A stretch of DNA of 64,000 bases. Source: Stenocarpella maydis. Taxonomy: Eukaryota > Ascomycota > Sordariomycetes > Diaporthales > Diaporthaceae. The notes beneath the pieces are model-generated. The model had not been told where the DNA came from. It saw only the letters and a program-made list of their open reading frames with translations, and did not search any database. Each line of letters opens with the position of its first letter. Position 1 is the first letter of the stretch. Positions 11,006 to 21,199 of the stretch are shown here, one piece after another. The stretch spans positions 84,138 to 148,137 of the forward strand of contig NQMI01000093.1 in NCBI GenBank assembly GCA_002270565.1. Reading direction: 5' to 3'. A program made the position numbers and the translations under genes.

Positions 11006-12042
11006 GGTATAATCTGAGTGAATGGTATCAGTATAGAAGGTTATATTAAATACTATAAAGTCTTGCTGTAGTAGCAGGCAGGAGCTACTCAACTACAAGC
11101 AACCAGAGGAAAGGACAACATAAATATTCAGAATACCCTCATGCTGCTAACGCCAGCCATCCTAACCACAAGGGGTACCAACAACAGCGGAAGCTCCAAG
11201 CTTACCAATCAGAAGGATAGCAGTTAGTAGGGTAGGAACCTCTTCAACTCCCTATAGAAGCATATAACACCTAGCACCACCATCACCCAACCCAATATCA
11301 TATAATATTAGATAATATCTTAGATATAGTATTTAATAGGGTAACTATATATTATAATAATAACTCAAAAGGGAAAACTAAAGAGAGGCCTAATTAATTA
11401 AACTAGGGCTCTATTACATCCAGTTTACACATATCAGGAAATTAACATACTAAACCTTTAGGTGCTATATCTAAGAGCAAGAGAGTTTTAAATAATATAG
11501 GCGGTTGGGATCCACCAAACCTTCTTAATACTAGTCCTTTATATCCCTTTCATAAAAATAAGCCCTAATTAAATACTATTAAATCCAATTAGAATAAATT
11601 TCTAAGGCCTAAGAATATAAATCCCTTAATAGCTTTTCCAAGAATATATAGCTAGGCTAGAGGTTCCATACTTCACTACCAAATTAAATATACTAGAAGG
11701 TGGTTTAAGATATAGCCAAGGTAATAGAGTTAGCTTAATATAGAAATCAGACCAGCCTCATATATACCTACTCCTATTGCCACTAGGTCAACTATAGGCA
11801 ACTCAGGAGGGTAAATCTAGCCTTCATATAATAGCAAAATCCTTTATTAAGAGTGAGAGGGTACTATAGCTCTAATTAGAATTAAATAATATTAGAAGTA
11901 TAGAGATTCACTCCCCTAAAGTAGCTGATAACCTTATAAATAAAATAGGGAATCTAGGCTTAAAAGCTAAGGAACTTTATAGTAGCTGAAGAAACCTCAT
12001 TAGTTAAAAAAACCTATATTCAATTCATAGGGCAGATACTAG

Positions 12043-12438
12043 TAAAAACGGGCCTAAAGAAGGGAGCAAGAGGACAAAACCTCTATACACACAAAAAGGC
12101 ATACATTCTGCCAAAGCCCTAATCAAGCAACCACCCTAAGAGAAGCATAAAAGATAAGAAAAGGAGCCCCTAATGCAATAGGAGAGTTATAAGGGGAATA
12201 GAGGGTGCTAAAAAGGAGAGGTAGAAAAAGAGGGCATAAGAAATAGTTTCATAATACACATATATATATCTAACAGATACAAATTCACAGGGTATAAAAA
12301 GATTGATTCTCTAGGACTAGAAATTTCTCAAAAGTAACGCAGGAAGGCCCCTTCTTATAGTCTTAAAGGGGGGGGGGATGCCAGGGCTGGTTTTCCTCCG
12401 GATTCCGAAACATGCCGGTTCCCCTAGACCCCGGAACA
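12043..12438 (-). repeat. Right LTR (5' LTR in element orientation)
   Basis: This is the partner of 3351-3755. It begins TAAAAACGGG where the other copy has TGAAAACGGG, one G-to-A change in the terminal dinucleotide, and ends CCGGAACA. It retains slightly more C/G than the left copy at its outer end. Confidence 0.8.
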
Positions 12439-12902
12439 ATAGCATTCAGTTTAGTGTGTGTGTTTCGGCAGGGTTGCAGTATGGTGCTCTAAGGCGAATT
12501 GGGACGATTGATAATGGTCTGGATAACTTTATATTGAATTAAGTTGGGCTTCTGTAAGCCCTCCTTATATACCCTCTGATGTCGTTTCACCTGCGGGCAT
12601 GCTGCGGTAGGCTCTGGTGCAAGTTTGTAAATGCCGGAAAATTCGCCGTTTCAATACACCATCTTTAGTTCCAAGCAATTAGCCAACCATAGCCCTAGCA
12701 ATGCCTAAATTAAGTTTATATAAACTTTAGAAATCAAGCTATCCAATGTACTAAGTTATATACTTTTTGGGTAAGACATAAGGGTAATGTAGAGGTCTAA
12801 ATTAAGGTACAAATGCAGGCCAAAATAATTGACTTACGGCCACCAAACTCATCTTGCGTCACGCATGCACTGGGCGTACTTAGCGAAAATTGCCTGACTC
12901 GC
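12439..12902. other. Stretch without a gene between the LTR element and the next remnant
   Basis: Mixed composition with no open frame of note. It does not continue the DDE transposase interrupted at 3350, so the LTR element is not a simple insertion with both flanks retained. Confidence 0.4.
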
Positions 12903-12948
12903 AAGTCTAGGGTAACTCCTTGCACAAAGTCTAGGGTAACTCCTTGCT
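12903..12948. repeat. 24-bp tandem duplication
   Basis: AAGTCTAGGGTAACTCCTTG occurs at 12903 and again at 12927. Confidence 0.8.
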
Positions 12949-12979
12949 GAGCGGTTCTGTTTAACATATATTAAAAAGA

Positions 12980-14390
12980 AGTAGAAGAAGCTATAAGCAA
13001 TAGCAGTAGATAAGGAGGAAGAAGCAGATAAGGAAGCAGATAAGGAAGAGAGCCTAGATCTAGCCTTACTTAATGCGCTAGGAAGAAATAAGGCCATGAT
13101 ACCCGTAAAGGTCCCTAATCTAAAGGATATCCCCTATACCCGCTAAGCTCTATTTAACCTGCTTAAGTTTATAGAGTACTTAACTAATTATAAGATTTAT
13201 AATATGGCTTAGTAGCACCTTTAAGAGAAGTTCTCAGACTAAAAGGCGATTATTAACTACCTTTAGACCTAGTATGTTAATAAAAAAGAGAAGATCGTCA
13301 CCAAATGGGCTGTATATAAGACCTATAAGAACCTTAACTTCAGTATATATATAACCTCCTCCATAGAATCCATATACCTCAAGCTAAAGGTCTATCTTAG
13401 CTATAAAATAAGGAATATTCTTTATTTAATTTAGGCTGCTAATAAGATAATTAGTAATAGTTCTTATACCCTATATATTAAGGAAGCTCATTGGAAGATA
13501 GTAGTACTAAAAAAGTTTAATAGGAAGAAGTAGGTTGGCAAGCTTTTACTTTAAGTTATATAAGCAGCCCTTAAGCTTCCTGTGATGGAGAGGAATTCCA
13601 TACTTCTAATGGTTAAGAAGAAGATCCCATAGGGCAACTACTCGCTAGTTATATATATTTGCCCTATCTACACCCAATTCAGCTTGCCCTATGCAAGCTG
13701 AATTGCTAACTATAAGGAAGCTAATTACCTACTTAAGAAGGAGGATATCCCTAAGTTCTACTAGCTTAATTATAACCTCTTAATTGCAAATTCTCTCCTT
13801 CTCATTTACAAGCTCAATAAGGTTACTACTATAAAGGGATGGTCTTATAATGAGAGTATATTTGGCGCATAAGAAGAAGGAATTCTCGCTAACTATAGGC
13901 AAGCTATATTAGGCAAGAAGATAACCTTAATAACTACTAGTCTGGGTAGTAGGGTAGGTAATAAAATGAAGGCAACTATAGCTTCTGTGTAATGAATTAA
14001 CTTAGCATTCAAGTAGAATGATAAGACCCTCCAGTCCCTTGACCAAGAGGACTCCCGTAGCAGGAAGAACTAGCAAGAAGCAGTCTGATGAGACAAGCAG
14101 TTGGAGGCAGGGCTTATAAAGCTAGCTACTCATTAGCTTCTAAAGTGATATTCTGCAGCTACAGCCTTACCAACCTCGCTAGCGGCAATGATTGCAATAC
14201 CCAAGCCAGCAGCTAAGAAGCGCTATATGAGGGCTTATGAGACGGTTAACCAGCTGCTATAGGTAGATCTGACTGCGGAGGACCTCGTTGGCGATGAGAA
14301 GGATACCCAGGAGGAGATTCAGGTGCTCGGATCGGTTAAGGAACGCCCCATCAGATGAGGAAAGAAGTAGCAAAACACTAGGGCAGAAGA
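12980..14390 (+). pseudogene. C-terminal part of a Mutator-like (MULE) transposase, heavily mutated
   Basis: A plus-strand frame with many TAA/TAG codons reads VNKKEKIVTKWAVYK, then ITSSIESIYLKLKVYL, which fits the TTSRVExxHxxLKxYL block of fungal MULE transposases (Hop-like). Farther on, QFSLPYA and KKEDIPKFY-like text matches the GLPCAH ... DIHPFW region that follows. The catalytic DDE part that should precede it is missing or unrecognisable. Text from about 14170 to 14390 is less mutated, acidic and of unknown role. The nearby MITE with a 9-bp duplication is of the kind such a transposase would move. Confidence 0.45.
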
Positions 14391-14509
14391 AACTATAGGG
14401 GCAAGCTGAAGTAATGATAGTGGCATATGTGTAGTGATAGATATGTGTAGTTAATGACTGTGTATTATTGTTTTGTATGGCGAATGGGTGGTGCAAAAAA
14501 ATGTTGGCG

Positions 14510-14540
14510 CACGGGGGGTACATGTTGCCCTGTACCCTCC
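14510..14540. other. Small inverted repeat (hairpin)
   Basis: GGGTACA and TGTACCC, separated by eight bases, form a perfect 7-bp stem downstream of the MULE remnant. It might mark an element end; no partner was found. Confidence 0.3.
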
Positions 14541-14633
14541 GTTTTTTGCCCTGCAAATCTCCGATCTCAATTAAAAAGCCTTGTAGCGATCTTTAACTTC
14601 GGACTGATACTATTCTTTAACTTCGGAGTGATA

Positions 14634-16004
14634 CTATAACTGACTAAAGAACTCTTGCACGTCCTTCGTATAGAGCTTCGGATAGTGCTCAGCAGGGAAG
14701 TGCCCGCCGAAGTCGCGGGTAACGAGGAAAGTCAAGTTGCTAATTCTTTTGATCCAACTTGGAGGCTATCCCGGGGTTTCCGGAATTAGTAAAGAACTCG
14801 CAAGTACTGTAAGCGAGATTAGGATACCAACTCACGGCCAAGGGAACTTTTGCCAGTTCCATGAACGGGCCATTCACGTTGCCCCCACTGAGCGACACCT
14901 GTTGGTACCTCGGACTGAGGGAAATTCATACTCTCGGGCCTGTTTCCAAGATCTTATTGTTAGTTATTTGTTGCAATATCCGCAATCTTATACATCACGT
15001 ACTTTGAGTCACTCCAGGTAAGTCCTGATATTTCCATAGGCACCAGGTATCCATTCCAGCAGGGTTCTCGTGACGATTTGTTTCTGAGTAAAAGGGTATC
15101 CGTCGCTAAAGGCGTGAATCAGATGCCAGATCCATCCCGCGTAGCGAACGGGGCTATCGTTGAGAGCTTGGCTCAGCTTCAGAGGGCCCTGGCTTTGGAT
15201 CGTCATGTACGCGTTGAACCCACTACTGAATGCCAGGACCCCGGCAATGTACTCTGACTCGACTCGATCAGTCATGTTCTCACTGAAACGCTCAATTTCG
15301 GCTGGGGTGGGCTGAGCAAAGTAGAAGTCGGTAAAGTGGCCGACAAGGTGTTCCTTGTCGTCGTCAGCCATGAACATGGCAACCCACCAGCCGGCATCGG
15401 TGGAGACAATGCCGTACTTGTCATACCCCAGTGTCCTCATCAGGTTGGCAAAGGCGGCACCGGCCTGGCGGGGACCGAATCCTGCGTGTGTGGGCGCGGG
15501 GCTGAAGCCGAAGCCTGGCATGTCGGGAGCCACCACATGGAAGGCGGGCGCATCTGCGTCTTCAGGTGATGTGAGGGGCTTCAGGATCTCATTCCACTCG
15601 GTGTGCGTAGACGGCCACCCGTGGAGCATCAGAAGGGGGGTTGCGTTAGGTCTCTCAGACTGCTCGTGAACGAAGTGCAGAGGCAAGGACTGATTATACC
15701 CGTGTGCCGCTGAGACGTTGACGGTATAGTGGTGACCGTTGGCATTGAGTTCTTTCTGAACTTCGAGCCAATCGTAATCATTCGCCCAAAAGCTTGCAAG
15801 GGCCGACATGTTTTCCGCGGGTGAACCTTCTCTCCAGGTGTCACTGGTGCCGTCTTGCAAGCCTAGAGATGGCCTATAAAGCTTCGCTTTTGTAGCAGCC
15901 TATTCTATCAGTTTTGGGTCGACGGAGATTTGATAGGGTGTAGGCTTGTTGTCGGCTGCTGCTATAGAACACACCGCCATCGCACAGAGTGTTAAATAAA
16001 GCAT
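14634..16004 (-). pseudogene. Epoxide hydrolase (alpha/beta-hydrolase) with signal peptide, inactivated
   Basis: The frame starts at ATG 16004 with a hydrophobic leader (MLYLTLCAMAVCSIAAA), so the ancestral protein was probably secreted. An in-frame TAG follows about 40 codons later (one step from CAG). A clean frame then covers the epoxide-hydrolase N-terminal domain (WREGSPAENMSALASFW), the oxyanion-hole motif HGWP and the nucleophile elbow STDAGWW. After EWIPGAYGNIRTYLE the frame stops; text continues in another frame to a well-formed 59-bp intron (14998-14940, GTGATG, CTAAC, AACAG). Exon 2 keeps the family's EVPTGVAQW and FGGHFPAEHYPKL (with the catalytic His), but in different frames. 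At least one stop and three frame changes make this a pseudogene. Confidence 0.75.
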
Positions 16005-16225
16005 TGTGTATTTGAGAGATCTTTCGAATACTTAGTTAGGTAAAGGAGTTCAGCAATACTGTGTGCATTCAAAGGACTCTCCTAGTTAGTAATTCACGAT
16101 GTTTATATAAAATAGACCTTGGGGCCGCTGGCTCAATTGTCAGCCCTAGTATCTACATTCTATTGCCAGCCCGAAGCAATCGTCAACTCGCCAATCGTCA
16201 ACTCGCACACCCAACGGCCCAGGGA

Positions 16226-16303
16226 TCAGCGGAGCGGGACGTGTATCTCGCACGCGAAGCGTGCGAGATATGCTGGCCCACTCCGCTTGCGGCGTAGCGT
16301 TCT
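16226..16303 (+). repeat. Left arm of an inverted repeat, containing a perfect 12-bp hairpin
   Basis: TATCTCGCACGC (16244-16255), GAA, then GCGTGCGAGATA (16259-16270) form a perfect stem-loop. The whole arm, from TCAGCGGAGCGGGACGTG to GCGTAGCGTTCT, recurs in reverse at 16745-16809. Confidence 0.8.
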
Positions 16304-16544
16304 GCTTATCCCCGTGCCTCTGCAGCCCCTGGCTGACTAAGCAACCCAAGCACGCTCCACGCCCAATATCAACCACGCTTCTTCATTATCAACACCATAG
16401 AAACCGCTAAACGATATGAATTAACTGTTTTAAAGCAACTTGGTGATAGATTCAGTCTGTTCTGAAGGCGTCCTCTTGTTGTTTCTAGGGGGGAACCCCC
16501 TAGGACCCCCTGCCTGCGGCGCTGAGCCTGCGGCGCCTCACCAC

Positions 16545-16582
16545 GCCCCCTTCCGGCCCACGCCCCCTTCCGGCCCGCGCCT
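16545..16582. repeat. GC-rich tandem duplication
   Basis: ACGCCCCCTTCCGGCCC occurs twice in a row and a shorter third part follows. Confidence 0.7.
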
Positions 16583-16671
16583 TCCTCTTCAACAACGGAC
16601 CACGATTTTCAACGACATGTCTTCTTAACAATTTCCTCTCGGCTAAATACTTTCAGAGGTACATCGTTATT

Positions 16672-16718
16672 GACCAATCCAGACTCGAGGATTCTGAACA
16701 GACCAATCCAGACTCAGA
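16672..16718. repeat. Direct repeat, 28-bp spacing
   Basis: GACCAATCCAGACTC occurs twice, separated by GAGGATTCTGAACA. Confidence 0.7.
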
Positions 16719-16744
16719 TAACTTTCGGGTGATTACGCTGGGTA

Positions 16745-16809
16745 AGAACGCTACGCGGGCCGCATATCTCGCACGCTTCGCATGCTCGATACACGTCCCG
16801 CTCCGCTGA
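16745..16809 (-). repeat. Right arm of the inverted repeat
   Basis: This is the reverse complement of 16226-16303 with a short deletion and a few changes (the stem is now TATCTCGCACGC / GCATGCTCGATA). About 440 bp of unrelated sequence separate the arms. Confidence 0.75.
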
Positions 16810-17239
16810 ATTATCAACCCCCTTCCTGTGATCCTTGAATCTATCCTCATTCTCACTTGATTGCTAATCAGAGCTCCCAGGCGGGTGGATTGGTATCCTT
16901 GATATATTCTTAACAGGTAATCTTTAAACTCGGTTATATACGTAATAAAAGTGCTAGAAGAGTAATTGGATAATTAATTAACCATTGACTACCATCATTT
17001 CTAAGCAGACTGCTCATAATCCTTATTCAAATAAAGGTTCTAGCGCTTACAGGAAAACATTTGCTACAGCCACCCAGAATAAAGAAATGCGCACGAAGAC
17101 GTATTTATAAGCAAGTGCCAAGCGTCAGCATGGGTGGGTTTTGTGGATAGCCTCGAGGGGCACATTTTCGAGAGTAGGGATGTGACAAGGCTTGTCAGAT
17201 TGGCTTTACGGCTCTATGAGGTTAATGGAGTTGTTGAGG

Positions 17240-17625
17240 CAGTCAACGTACACCCACCCAGAACCCCTGCTCTACCCCTCCTTTTAGAGGGCCCTTTCCT
17301 CCCTCCCTTCCTCCTAAGGGCCCTTTAAAGAGAGGGGCTATTTAAAAAGAAAGGCCCTCTAAAGGAAGAAGCCCTTAAGAGAAAGGGGCCCTTAGGAGGA
17401 AGGGGAGGGCCTCTCTAAAAGGAAGTATAAAGCAGGGCTATCACTAGCTATAGCAGGGATATTAGAGATTTATAGCAGGGGTTCTGGGTAAGCATGAGGA
17501 AGAGTTTTTAAAGAGGTACTAAATTCTGTATGGGGCTGCACGCATAGCTTTTTGTAGCTCTGGGTGGGCGCACGCAAAGCCTTGGATGGGCGTACGGAAA
17601 AGGCTGGGTGGGCGTACTTTGACTG
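17240..17625. mobile_element. 386-bp MITE with 22-bp terminal inverted repeats and a 9-bp target duplication
   Basis: The ends are CAGTCAACGTACACCCACCC (left) and, reversed, CAGTCAAAGTACGCCCACCC (right), both continuing AG. The nine bases TTGTTGAGG occur immediately outside each end (17231-17239 and 17626-17634). A 9-bp duplication is characteristic of Mutator-like elements. Inside, further inverted arms (ACCCAGAACCCCTGCT near 17258 against AGCAGGGGTTCTGGGT near 17474, and GAGGGCCC/AGGAGGAAGGG blocks) make nearly the whole element a foldback. It has no coding capacity. Confidence 0.8.
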
Positions 17626-18029
17626 TTGTTGAGGGCCCAATCACTAGTAGAAAGTTCTCAGGACATTTGTAACCTCCATACGGATTTATTGCCACGACTG
17701 TTGCTTATTGGTAACCTCCATGACGACTAAAATTACCCGGCCTCATAAGAAAGCAGCCAGAATAAGGTGAGCAACCTGGTGAGATAATTGCGCTTGGACT
17801 ATCCAGTTAGCCGTCAGTTGTTCATACTTCAGCCTTTTCAAGGCTGAGGAAGAACCCAGCACCCAGATGTCTGCCAATACCTTCCCCATCCCCCTTGGAA
17901 CATGTGAACGACCTACATCTGTTCTAGACAGAACAACAGTTAACTCAACCACTGATAGAACCACTTCCTTCCCCCTTCATTAGCGTTCTTGCCAAATGTG
18001 CGCTGAAACTTGTCTAAAACAGGCACACT

Positions 18030-18390
18030 ACCTGCTCACATCGGTCACCAACTCTCCAAAGTATATATTCGGAACATTCCTGAAGACGGCCACCACGTTG
18101 GAGGCGTGCCTATAGTCGATGATGAGCTTGATGGTGTCAACTCCCTCCTAAATATCCATCAACGACGCCAGTGTACTAGCGACAACGGTGGGGTTGTCAT
18201 CTCTAACCAGGGTGTTAAGCCGGTCAATCAGGTCTGAGCCCTCTGCCATACCCTGGTTGTGATCGTAAAGGCTTGCTACGAAGGCTGCTATCTCTTCAAC
18301 ATAGGGGTCTGTATCCTTCAACATATGCTTAAGCAAAGGCACAGGTACCTCGACAAACTCTCGAACATGGATATAGGACACCGTGTACGT
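18030..18390 (-). pseudogene. Fragment of a beta-adaptin (AP-1/AP-2 large subunit) gene
   Basis: About 110 codons match the alpha-solenoid trunk of beta-adaptins: MSYIHVREFVE, VPLLKHMLKDTDPYVEEIAA, SDLIDRLNTLVRDDNPTVVA and SLMDI. The next codon is TAG (18148-18150) where the family has Trp in SLMDIWERS, so a G-to-A change fits. The text then continues in frame (DTIKLIIDY, NVPNIYF) to further stops. Beta-adaptins are about 700 or more residues long; only this internal piece is present, with no other exons on either side. It is a duplicated, dead fragment and not the cell's working copy. Confidence 0.7.
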
Positions 18391-18483
18391 CTCTAGACAA
18401 GTGGAATTCGCGCTCCCGACACGTCTCTAAAACAGCAAACTAAAGCATCGTTTTCTAAGACATCAATGTTGACTATGCGAGTG

Positions 18484-20560
18484 CTATTCTACTACCTCTA
18501 CTGTCAAATCCGCGGGCCATCGCGGCTGATCAACTCCGTTAGTTCTAGTGCCTATATCGAACCGAGGCTGGACCTCGCCATCGAGGAAACACAAGACGGG
18601 GGCAACGATCCTCATTTCCTTTCCCAAACCCCTCACGTAATATTGAGTAAAGAAATCGGGCTTGAATAACGTGCCAGCGCTGGTTTTGTGCAGTTCACCA
18701 AGCACACGAGGAAGGAGGTATGTCATGTCGTGATAGTGACGGAAGATCGGTGAGCCGTTTCGTTTCCACACATCTGCCCAAACGTCTGCAGGATACGTTC
18801 CGACGCTGTTGACAAGCCACTGGGAATAATAATTGAGAGACACCTAGAATAGATGGAGTTGGTGAACTTTATTCAGGGGAGTGGTGCTTAAGGGCGGGGT
18901 GAGGGCAGTCAGCGACTTACATCTACTGCGAATGACCCGCCTTGTTCGGCTCGTCGAAGGAGTGCTATCATTATTCCTACCACCCCAGAGGCACCGGTAC
19001 TATTATCCTCATTAGCATACATAGGCCTTCTGTTGTTCGCGGATCGAGACAAATCTTACCAATAGTCTGAGTTGGGAAATACTGGCGTAACAGGCTCGTC
19101 ATTTCCCATTGCCCGGCCAAACTCATATGACACGCCGCAGCTCTGGAAAAAGCGTTAGTGATAGCTTGAACTGAAACGAAGGACGACAAATGGGAATTTG
19201 TCGTTCTCGAGAACCGCTGGGTGCATCACCTACCGCATCACTGATTTGTTGCCATCCAGAGCGCTGCATCCATGGGCCCTGCCAGCCGTAGCAATTTTCG
19301 CCACAATATATAATTCCCCGGTCCCGTGCTTAACCATATCTATGACGGCCGCTTGACTAAACCCATACTTGTCCAACACGCCAGGCCTGTAGCCCTGCAA
19401 GAAGACGTCTGCCTCTGAGATCAGCTCTCGGAGTCTCTCGCAATCTTCACTATTGCGCAGGTCTAGGCACGCGTTCCATTTCCCGTGGTTGAGATCGGCG
19501 TGAAGTGTTGAAACATCTGTGATATGAGGGGCCGTGATGCGCATAACGCTTGCCCCAAGCTCAGCGAGGCCGCGAGATATGGCTGGCCCGGCAATGACCC
19601 TGCAGAGATCGATAACCTTGAGCCCAGCTAGGGGGCGAGCAGGCGAGGTTTGAGGCGTGTCGGGCCACCAGCACGGCCGCTACTTCGGGTTTGGGAACGG
19701 ACGAATGTCGAAGAGCGCGACTTGCGAGTTTGCTTTTCCGTGCTCACTCTTCTTGTATTCATCAGTCGTCCAGCAGATAGTTCCCGCCTGGCGATTTTTA
19801 TCTGCTAGCTCTTGCATCTCCTCTGCCGTACGCTGTCCAACAGCTTCGATAAAAGGTTTTAGAGCCTCATCTCTGCTTCCTGTATCCATGTCCTCTGGCA
19901 ACCCAAGAAACTCCAGGGTCGGGTTTGGGTTCATAGAACCTACGTCGGAGGCAAAGAGTCAGTCAAATCTATGGAGGGATTCTGTGGCCATGTGCGAGGA
20001 GACAAACCATGAAGGTGAAAGAATCTTCCGTCTTTGGTTTTGTAGATGTTGGTCACCATGGATCGATACATGGAGCTGTAACTCTTGTGCTTATTCAGGT
20101 CTGGGAAATAAGCGCCGATCTGTTCACGGCCTTCGGGACTCATGGTGGACGCAGCGTTCAAACTAGCCCCTTCTGGATCGAGTGTCCAGAGCAGGCATGA
20201 CATTATGAAGAGTTGTGCATGGTCGATGTTGGTCATCTAGGGTTAGTACGTTGCGAGATTTTAGTTGGCTTGGACTCGGTAGCCGTACGTGTTGATTTTG
20301 ACCCGAACCGGCTCAATTCCATACTTCTTTCTTAGCAAAATGTTCAGAACGGTGGCTTCGTATGCCTTGAGCGCAGAAATACTCTCTGCGAAGCGCCAAT
20401 TGATCGGGAGGCTGGGACTGACGCTGCCCTCGAAGGAAATTTTAGCCGCAGCCGCGTGAGCGCCCTCCGGAAGGTTCTTCTGGATCAGAGGATTCGCCAA
20501 AATTCCATGCCTAAAGACAAGATCTGCTTGGAGGGGGACGGAATAGGCATCTGGAGTCAT
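18484..20560 (-). pseudogene. CoA-transferase family III (CaiB/BaiF-like) gene with stop and frameshift
   Basis: Five or six exons are legible from ATG 20560 to the stop at 18484. Blocks typical of the fungal family include DHAQLFIMSCLLWTLDPEGA, GSMNPNPTLEFLGLP, LAGLKVIDLCRVIAGPAISR, YGWQGPWMQRSGWQQISDA and SLNYYSQWLVNSVGTYPADV. Class III enzymes move CoA between carboxylic acids through an acyl-Asp intermediate. Lesions are a TAG at 19680-19682, a one-base frame change near 19307 (between KHGTG and IIYC) and a first intron (donor GTACGG, branch CTAAC) whose nearest acceptor does not restore the frame. The later introns, GTAGGT...CCAG, GTAAGA...ATAG and GTAAGT...CTAG, remain intact. The order of homologous blocks is complete, so it was a full gene. 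Confidence 0.75.
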
Positions 20561-20840
20561 TTTCTCAGAGCGCCCTCACGCAACGAGGCAGTTTCACTAC
20601 CCTATGAGGCGACAGAAGAGGTGTCACTGGAGTGACAAAGTCTTGTGGCAAACCGAGCGCTTTAAACGTGCTTCGGGATCGTGTGAATCGCCGAGGACCT
20701 ACACCCCCTCACGAATATCAAGCGTTGAATAGTGACTTTTATACCAAAAGTCGCCTTTGCTATCAATTTTAGCACCATGTGACCTGCAGATATATGGGTC
20801 CTGCAATGCGCTCATGCGGGGTTTTTTGCAGTCAATGTGT

Positions 20841-21156
20841 CCGCCCACCCAGCTTTTTGCGTTGGCCCACCCGGTACAACGATTAAGCGTACAGCCTGCT
20901 ATAATTTGTTGTACCTCCCCCCTAAAATACCTTGCCACGGAGCCCCTCCACGCGCGTAGAGGAAGGCCCTCTGGGGTGTGTTGAGGGCTTCGTGGAGGGC
21001 CTTCCTCTGGGCGCGGAGGACCTGGAGGGTTAGGGGTATAAAGGGTTAGGGGCTGACTATTAGGGTACAAAAAAAAGGGTGGTAGCTGGTTTCCTATCTC
21101 AGAAGTCCTTAGGAATCCTAAGGATTGTTATAGGAAATTTTGTACTGGGTGGGCGG
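20841..21156. mobile_element. Foldback element related to the MITE at 17.2 kb
   Basis: CCGCCCACCCAG at 20841-20852 is matched by CTGGGTGGGCGG at 21145-21156. A second perfect 14-bp inverted pair lies inside (20958-20971 and 20995-21008, AGAGGAAGGCCCTC). The CGCCCACCCAG core and the GAGGGCC-type inner stem resemble the 17240-17625 MITE. The left side also has CAGTCAA at 20830. I cannot find a target duplication, and the exact ends are uncertain. Confidence 0.45.
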
Positions 21157-21199
21157 TCCGGAGATTGTACTATAGTAAGGAACTTATATGATATTGAAC

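Larger units (their letters stand above)
3351..12438 (-). mobile_element. 9.1-kb LTR-flanked element without recognisable RT or integrase, heavily RIP-mutated
   Basis: Two direct repeats of about 400 bp (3351-3755 and 12043-12438) both read TG/TA...CA at the ends. Differences between them are almost all transitions. The coding strand is minus: a polypurine tract GGAGAGGGGTG sits directly before the left repeat when read on that strand. In minus-strand order the body holds a gag-like frame, an aspartic-protease motif, an AT-rich spacer, an opposite-strand frame (6327-7274) and a Ulp1-like cysteine-protease frame. I see no YxDD reverse-transcriptase block, RNase H or integrase, and the frames found leave little room for them. 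It is therefore probably a non-autonomous element that needed enzymes from elsewhere. The flanking five bases (ACTAT left, ATAGC right) are not a target duplication. Confidence 0.75.

Noticed and set aside
3346..12443. Five-base target duplication of the LTR element
   Set aside because: Flanks are ACTAT and ATAGC; they look inverted rather than direct and do not match.
15336..15669. Plus-strand frames across the epoxide hydrolase
   Set aside because: Shadows of the minus-strand coding sequence.
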